DNA of 63,242 nucleotides from Acanthamoeba lenticulata. Its lineage: Eukaryota > Discosea > Longamoebia > Acanthamoebidae. The translations under genes were made by a program, and so were the position numbers. Location of the stretch: the NCBI GenBank assembly GCA_002179805.1, contig NAVB01000661.1, positions 1 through 63,242 on the forward strand, written 5' to 3'. Shown here in pieces: positions 58,157 to 63,242 of this stretch; the stretch's first letter is position 1; each line of letters begins with the position of its first letter. The notes beneath the pieces were generated by a model. The model was given only the letters and a program-made list of their open reading frames with translations. It was not told where the DNA came from and searched no databases.

Positions 58157-59446
58157 TCAAGAGGAAGTAAAGGCGAGGCGGTAGATGATGAAGCCGGCCG
58201 AGGCGAGGAACATGAGGGCCACGACCAGGAGGAGCACCGCGTAGGACTTGCGCTCCCACAGCAGCTCGAGCCACCAGCCGAGCGAGCCGCGCTGCTTGAG
58301 GTAGCGCTCCACCTCGATCACCTCCTCGAGCCGCCTCCCGGCGACCGACTCGTCGATCCACGTCACCCGCTTCTTGGTCGTCGTGGCCTTTTTCTTTTGC
58401 TTCCTCTTTTTCTTGGTCGACACCAACATCGTGGTGGTGGAGGTGCGCCCCTCGACTTCGTAGGGCCCCTCGACGTTGTTGCTCCTGTGTTCATTGACAT
58501 CATCGTCGTCGTCTTCAACATCGTCCTCGTCAAAGGCGCGGGCCTCGCGCTCGAGGTCGGGCTCGCTCTCGCTCCCGCTGCTGCTGTCCGGGAGCGGCCG
58601 GTACGCGTCAGCGTCGCCCCCCTGGTGCTGATGTTGATGTCGCTGGTGCCGGGGCACACGCTGGTGGTGGTGATGATGATGCCGATGGCTGCTGCTGCTG
58701 CTGTTGTTGTGGCGCGCCTGGCGGTGGGCCTTCTGCTGTCTCGCCGCCGTCGTGTGGCCCTTGACGCGGCCCGCAGGCGACGACGGGGCCGAGCTCAACG
58801 AGACGAGGTCGAGCAGCGGCGATGACGCCGATGGCGACGGCGACGATGAGGGCGAAGTGTAGTCGACCGACGTCATCGTGGTCGTTGTCGTCGTGGTCGT
58901 TGTCGTGGTCGTCGTGACGTGGGAGAAGGCCGCCGGGGCCGACGCGGGCGAGGTCGACGTCGGCAGGAGGAGCGGCGAGCGTGAGGGAGAGGACGTCGAC
59001 GTGAAGGAAGAGGAAGACAAGAGGGCGAACGACGAGGGGGACGAGAGGGCGTGGTGAGGCGGGGTAAGCAGGCACCGCTCGGGCCCACCGAGAAGATGGT
59101 CCATCTCGCCATCAAGGTCATCTCCGTCGTCTCGCTGATGTTGCTGCTGCTGTGTTGTCATGGCCGAGAGGGCCCTGCGGTGGTGCCGCTGCTGGCGTTG
59201 TTGCTCGTCTCTAGGTGCCATCGAATCGTAGAATGAATAATTTGGTTGCTTGGATGGGTAGCGCGCCTGCTGGTAGGAATCCAAGGCAGCAGGTGACTCG
59301 CGAGAGCGAGGCAACAGCTCAACCATTTTCATATCCATGTTGCGATTTTTGGAGGGCACCGATGAAGGAGAGGGACACGAAGACGATGGTTGGGCGGCGA
59401 AAAAGGCCTTGGCCGTGCCAGGGTCTTCGAAACTGAAGGCGCTCAT
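58157..59446 (-). CDS. Tail-anchored membrane protein with a disordered cytosolic region, single exon
   Basis: 429 codons without an intron. Most of the protein is low complexity: Gln/His/Ser/Thr/Pro-rich with a poly-Thr run and an acidic patch. Near the C-terminus a Lys-rich segment leads into KKRVTWIDESVAGRRLEEVI. This contains RVTW, a match to the RVxF/W docking motif for protein phosphatase 1, and resembles the conserved V-x-F/W-I-D block of several PP1-binding proteins. A single membrane span (SYAVLLLVVALMFLASAGFI) then ends the chain a few residues before the stop, so the protein should be tail-anchored with its bulk in the cytosol, on ER or mitochondria. No enzyme domain is present. 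Topology is well supported; the PP1 link is inference. Confidence 0.7.
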   Translation of the reverse strand: MSAFSFEDPGTAKAFFAAQPSSSCPSPSSVPSKNRNMDMKMVELLPRSRESPAALDSYQQARYPSKQPNYSFYDSMAPRDEQQRQQRHHRRALSAMTTQQQQHQRDDGDDLDGEMDHLLGGPERCLLTPPHHALSSPSSFALLSSSSFTSTSSPSRSPLLLPTSTSPASAPAAFSHVTTTTTTTTTTTTTMTSVDYTSPSSSPSPSASSPLLDLVSLSSAPSSPAGRVKGHTTAARQQKAHRQARHNNSSSSSHRHHHHHHQRVPRHQRHQHQHQGGDADAYRPLPDSSSGSESEPDLEREARAFDEDDVEDDDDDVNEHRSNNVEGPYEVEGRTSTTTMLVSTKKKRKQKKKATTTKKRVTWIDESVAGRRLEEVIEVERYLKQRGSLGWWLELLWERKSYAVLLLVVALMFLASAGFIIYRLAFTSS

Positions 59447-59655
59447 GGTCTCGCAAGAGTTCTGAAAGTCAGCTCGCGACCGTCAACGTAACGCACCGTG
59501 AAATGACCCCTTTAAGCCTGCAAGCTGTCGAGAAGCACACGAACTTTTATTTTATGTCGATTTTTTATGTCGACAGAGCTATGCAAGGACTTTCTGCAGC
59601 CCTTAAAACTCGGCGAATAGGCGCACACCAACCATAAACCATAAACCACAACTCC
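59447..59655. promoter_or_regulatory. 209 bp divergent spacer, tail-anchored protein gene / methyltransferase gene
   Basis: Between divergent ATGs. It contains an imperfect direct repeat ACCATAAACCATAAACCACAA at 59631-59651 immediately before the methyltransferase ATG, and a duplicated TTTTATGTCGA at 59552-59573. Function unknown. Confidence 0.4.
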
Positions 59656-60680
59656 ATGCAGCAACCTTCTACGCCACCCCAGATGGGATTCGCCTGGGAC
59701 AAAGTCGCAGCGCAGTACAAGGGGCTGGGCAACCTGTCCATCCTCCACGCGGCTGAGGCGCTGCGCCTGCTCGAGCTGACTGCCAACGACCAGTTCGTGC
59801 TTGACGTGGCGGCAGGCGCTGGTGCCTTCGCCATTCAGGCCGCTCAGCACCTCAAGCGACTGCACGTCGACAAGGAGGCCATCAAGCATCCTCAAGTGCT
59901 CGCCACAGACTTGAGCGAGGGCATGGTCGCCGTCTGTCGAGAGATGGCCCGCGAGGAGGGCGTTGGCGACATGCTCGAATCCAAAGTGATGGATGGTCAG
60001 GTAAGACTTCCTGCTCCTTGCCCTTCATGTGTTCGTTATTGCTGTTGGCAAAGCTGAACAACATGTTGTCGCTGCAGAATCTGTCCGAGGTACAGGATGC
60101 AAGCGTAGACGTCATTGGCTGCGTATTTGGCGTCATGTTCTTCCCCGACGCTGTGAAAGGCTTTCGGTACGTCACAGCACATGTGGTCGTGGCGTCATGT
60201 GGCCCGGTGTTGGCTGGTTAACGTTCTCGTGGACACGCCAGGGAGATACATCGCGTGCTTCGACAAGGCGGCCGAGCGGCCGTCGTTGTGTGGCAACACA
60301 CCAGCGTCGGCGACGTTGCTGACGAGCTGGTCAATCGACTCTACGCCACTTACAGCTCCCAGATCGAGGGCGTCCAGCCACCGACGAAGATGACGATCGG
60401 CTACCGCTTCGCCGACCCAGCCTTTTTTGGGGCCCAACTCGAGGCCGGCGGCTTCACGAGCGACAACGTGCGCTTCATCCCCTACGAGGCCGACTGGGGC
60501 GGGCTCGAGGCGAACGACGCGGTCATCAACTTCATGCTCGACATGCCCACGACGCAGTCCTATTTCCCGCCCGACCAGCGCGAGGCAGCCGCGGCGGTCC
60601 TGCGCGAGGTGATCGCCGAGCGGCGCGCCAGCGGCCAGCCATGGATCAACAAGTCCCTCATTGCGCTCGTCCGCAAGTGA
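59656..60680 (+). CDS. SAM-dependent class I methyltransferase, 3 exons
   Basis: Exons 59656-60000, 60078-60166 and 60242-60680 are frame-checked (290 residues). SAM-binding motif I is VLDVAAGAGAFAIQAA; the acidic residue after strand 2 is in VLATDLSEGMV; motif post-II lies in VKVMDGQNLSE-like sequence (SKVMDGQNLSEVQDASVDVI); motif III follows REIHRVLRQGGRAAVVVW. This is the UbiE/COQ5-like small-molecule methyltransferase layout. The C-terminal cap (FADPAFFGAQLEAGGFTSDN) resembles UbiE-family proteins acting on lipids or secondary metabolites. The substrate is not readable. No targeting signal was seen. Enzyme class is firm; the reaction is unknown. Confidence 0.9.
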
Positions 60681-60787
60681 AGGCCTCGCCCGTTTTATTT
60701 TTGAATGAATTAAAATAAAGAAAAACTATTTTGGGAATTATTACTTTATGAGGAACAACAAACAGATGGAGGCACAGCCCAATGTCA

Positions 60788-63242
60788 TCAGTCGAGCGGG
60801 ACGACATCGTTGAAGCGGAGCACGATGACGGAAATGTTGTCCGTGGATCCCATGCAGTAGGCCGCGTCTGCGCGAAAGCAAAGCATCAGTAAATTAATTT
60901 ATAAATAAATAAATAAAAGGAGGGGCCGGCCAAGCGTACCGCGAAGGGCGACGGCGGCGCGTGCGGCGGTGGGCTGAGACTCCGCGATGGCCACAGCCTG
61001 CTCGTTGGAGAGCACGTCCCACACGCCGTCGCACGCGAGGATCAGCAGCGTGTCCTCGTCCGTCAGCTCCACCGTCCTGCTCAGGCCACCCACGAGCACG
61101 TACGTGCATGAACGTGAGACTCACGTCGCGCGGAAAGGGCTCTTATTGCTCACGTCCCGCCAAGCGGGAAAGAGGGACGGGACGACGAACCTGATGTCGG
61201 GCATCCAAGTAATGCACTCCTGCAGCTCGCAGTCGCCCAGCGCTCGCGACAGCGCCAAGATGCCACATACCTAATATAATTCAATCGCAATAAAAAATTA
61301 TAAATACAAAAATCAAGAATTTCAAGTAATAATTTGGGAATAAATTTTGTGCATAAAAAGGCTGTACCCGGTTGTTTTCGGTGACGAAGCCGCCCCGGTT
61401 GCGGATGGCCTGGCTCTCTTCCGGGTTCTCGGGCTTGTGGTCGTCGGACATGGCCATGGCCCGGCCGCCGCCCCGGCCGAGCACCGCCCGCGAGTCGCCG
61501 GCGTTGGCCACAATAAGCGTCGAGTCCCGCACCCAGGCCACCAGCGCCGCCGTTCCGTCGTCGACTCGCTTGGAGTCGATGTCGCCGTGCACCTGCTTGA
61601 AGGTGCTGACCAGCGCCTGTCGCGTGTCGTTGCACGTCTCCCAGTGTCGGCTCAGGTATCGGTAGAAGCACGAGGCGGCGATCTCCGCGGCCCGCTTGCC
61701 TCCGTGCCCGTCAAACAGCCCTGCAAAATGCTCCTTGTCGCCCCCTCTGCACGCCGCCGGCATGAGCGCACACACGCACACAAGAATGCGAGGCATGCAA
61801 GCGCTTGAGACGTGCGTGCATACCTGAAATTCTGTACAATGGAGAGCGTGTCCTGTTGTTCGGGTCGCCTGCCGCGCAGCTCGGCCCACCCGATCTCGCA
61901 GCGCCCGTTCCGCGCCGTCCGGCTGACGCTGCTGCTGAGCCCGCCGCTGCTGCTACTGCTGGCGGTCGATGACGCGTCGCTAGCGCCGACGGTCTTCTTG
62001 TGGTGAATGCGCGCGCTCGAGGGCGAGGACGAGGGCTCGGGGTGGTCCTGAGCCGCTGCTTCGGCGTCCTCGCGGTCCTTCTTGGACTTGGTGAGGCGTC
62101 GCTTCTCCCGCCGCTGAGCGACGTGGCCGCCTGTGGCGACCGTCATGCCCTCCGACGAGACCCACATGTTGGGGTCCTCAAAGTGCGGGATGTGGCTCTT
62201 GGCCAGTCGGTTGTGGCCCAGCTTCAACTGCACATGCCACAAATTCCACACAACAAATATGTAATTGTTATAAAAAAAATAATCGATAATCAGATGAAAT
62301 GAAATGTGTTAAATACCTGGCATATTTGTTGGAAGGACTTGATGCCGACAGGGAGGCTCGTCAGCTCATTGTGGGAAAGATCGAGCTCGGCCAACCGCTT
62401 GAGGGCGGTGAACTCAGTCGGGAGCGACGCCAGGCAGTTGTGCGAGAGGTCCAGCTCCTTGAGGTTCATCAGCGCCCCGATCTCGGCCGGCAGCTCCCGG
62501 ATCTCGTTGCCGTTGATGTGCAGCACCTCGAGCGCCCTGCATCATAGAAGTCTCTCACGTCAAGCGCTGCACCGCGCAGGCGCACGCGTGTGTGTGTGTG
62601 TGGCGATGAAAGAACGCACGAGAGTCGGCTGATGAGCGGCGGGACGACAGAGAAGAGCGTGTTGGCCAGGTTCAGCTCGCGGAGGGTGGTGAGCTCGAAC
62701 ACGATGGGCGGGAACTCGGCAAAGTTGTTGCTCCCGATGTACAAGTCGCGCAACGAGACCAAGTCTGCGAGGCGACGTCATCGCCCGCGCCAGCGGGTCA
62801 GCTGCGTGCGAGGCGGACGAGCGCGCGTGCACGCGCGTGTGTGTGCGCAGTCGAGCGAACCCTTCATCTGGTCCGGCAGCTGCTCGATTTTGTTGCAGCT
62901 CAAGTACAGCCGCTGCAGCTTCGTGAGGCGCCCGATCTCGGCCGGCACCACCGACAGCCCGTTGCCTGCGGGAACAACGCACGAACGGACAAACGCACGC
63001 GTGTTGGACCGCCGCCCGGCGGCGAGATACAGTTGTAAGGTGTGAGTCGGGTACCGAAGAGGTTGAGTTGGAGCAGGCTCGGGGCCTCGAACACGGCCGT
63101 CGGGAACTCGGCAAGGCGGTTGTGGCCCAGCTCCAGGCACCACAGGTTCTGCATCTTGCTCAAGTCCACTTCCAATCCTGCAAGCAACAAAAATCAATTA
63201 AAAAAACAAAACAGAATACTTTGTTTCAAAAAGAAACAACAA
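60788..63242 (-). CDS. LRR-PP2C protein phosphatase (PHLPP-like), 5' end beyond the window
   Basis: Read from the right edge leftwards; the N-terminus is missing. LRRs: LWCLELGHNRLAEFPTAVFE, LQRLYLSCNKIEQLPDQM, LRDLYIGSNNFAEFPPIVFE, LEVLHINGNEIRELPAEIGA, LKELDLSHNCLASLPTEFTA, LAELDLSHNELTSLPVGIKS. A Lys/Ser-rich linker follows, then a PP2C domain: GWAELRGRRPEQQDTLSI, metal site GLFDGHGG, VDDGTAALVAWV, VANAGDSRAVLG, DDHKPENPEE, ALSRALGDCE, LILACDGVWDVLS and STDNISVIVLRF, ending DVVPLD. The acidic residues that bind Mn/Mg are present, so it should be active. LRR followed by PP2C is the order in PHLPP, which dephosphorylates AGC-kinase hydrophobic motifs in animals. Whether a PH or other domain lies upstream cannot be seen here. 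Eight or more exons. Confidence 0.9.

Overview
The window is nuclear DNA of a GC-rich, intron-rich amoebozoan, most likely Acanthamoeba castellanii or a close relative. Reasons: many short introns (about 50-100 nt) with GTACGN or GTGAGN donors and AG acceptors, strong G/C bias at third codon positions with AT-rich intergenic spacers, a class I myosin whose tail ends in a Gly/Pro/Ala/Met region plus SH3, a secreted family 5 glycoside hydrolase, and several amoeba-style multidomain proteins. The species call is inference. No prokaryotic features, rRNA, CRISPR array or transposon was recognised. Exon coordinates come from reading-frame continuity and family conservation. Models described as frame-checked have exon lengths summing to a multiple of three.

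Layout. 0.1-7 kb: a kanadaptin-like FHA protein (-), an MGM101-like mitochondrial recombination protein (+), and PIG-Q/Gpi1 of the GPI-GlcNAc transferase (-). 7.1-18 kb, all +: F-box/WD40 protein, NAP1 histone chaperone with a C-terminal CKQQ box, AGC kinase, divergent beta-tubulin, and a BAG/Hsp20 fusion co-chaperone. 18.6-27.4 kb: SPRY protein (+), an unidentified coding relic (+), SDR oxidoreductase (+), LRR protein (-), small secreted Cys-rich protein (-), a decayed Ras pseudogene (-) and a GH5 endoglucanase (-). 27.8-33.3 kb (-): one large gene joining F-box, LRRs, WD40-like blades and two UBR-like zinc modules. 33.6-41.1 kb (+): ankyrin protein, myosin I heavy chain, homeodomain protein. 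41.2-44.8 kb (-): a chorismate mutase-prephenate dehydratase-ACT fusion and a three-finger CCCH protein. 44.9-58.0 kb (+): one giant gene with many Ig-like ASH/MSP/HYDIN-type repeats. 58.2-63.2 kb: tail-anchored protein with a possible PP1 docking motif (-), SAM methyltransferase (+), and an LRR-PP2C phosphatase (-) whose 5' end lies beyond the window.

The genes do not form an operon or a single pathway. Themes that recur are protein quality control and ubiquitin adaptors, cytoskeleton, phospho-signalling, and single-gene fusions of partners that act as separate proteins elsewhere. Genes are tightly packed: five head-to-head pairs are separated by 82-237 bp and several tail-to-tail pairs by 58-130 bp.

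The most notable observations are: (1) three introns in three unrelated genes that fit only with a GC donor, all with the same AG|GCACGT junction; (2) the CM-PDT-ACT and BAG-Hsp20 fusions; (3) the F-box/LRR/WD40/UBR-like protein; (4) the giant ASH-repeat protein in a lineage believed to lack cilia; (5) a Ras pseudogene carrying several independent lesions; (6) E2F-type motifs upstream of the beta-tubulin gene.
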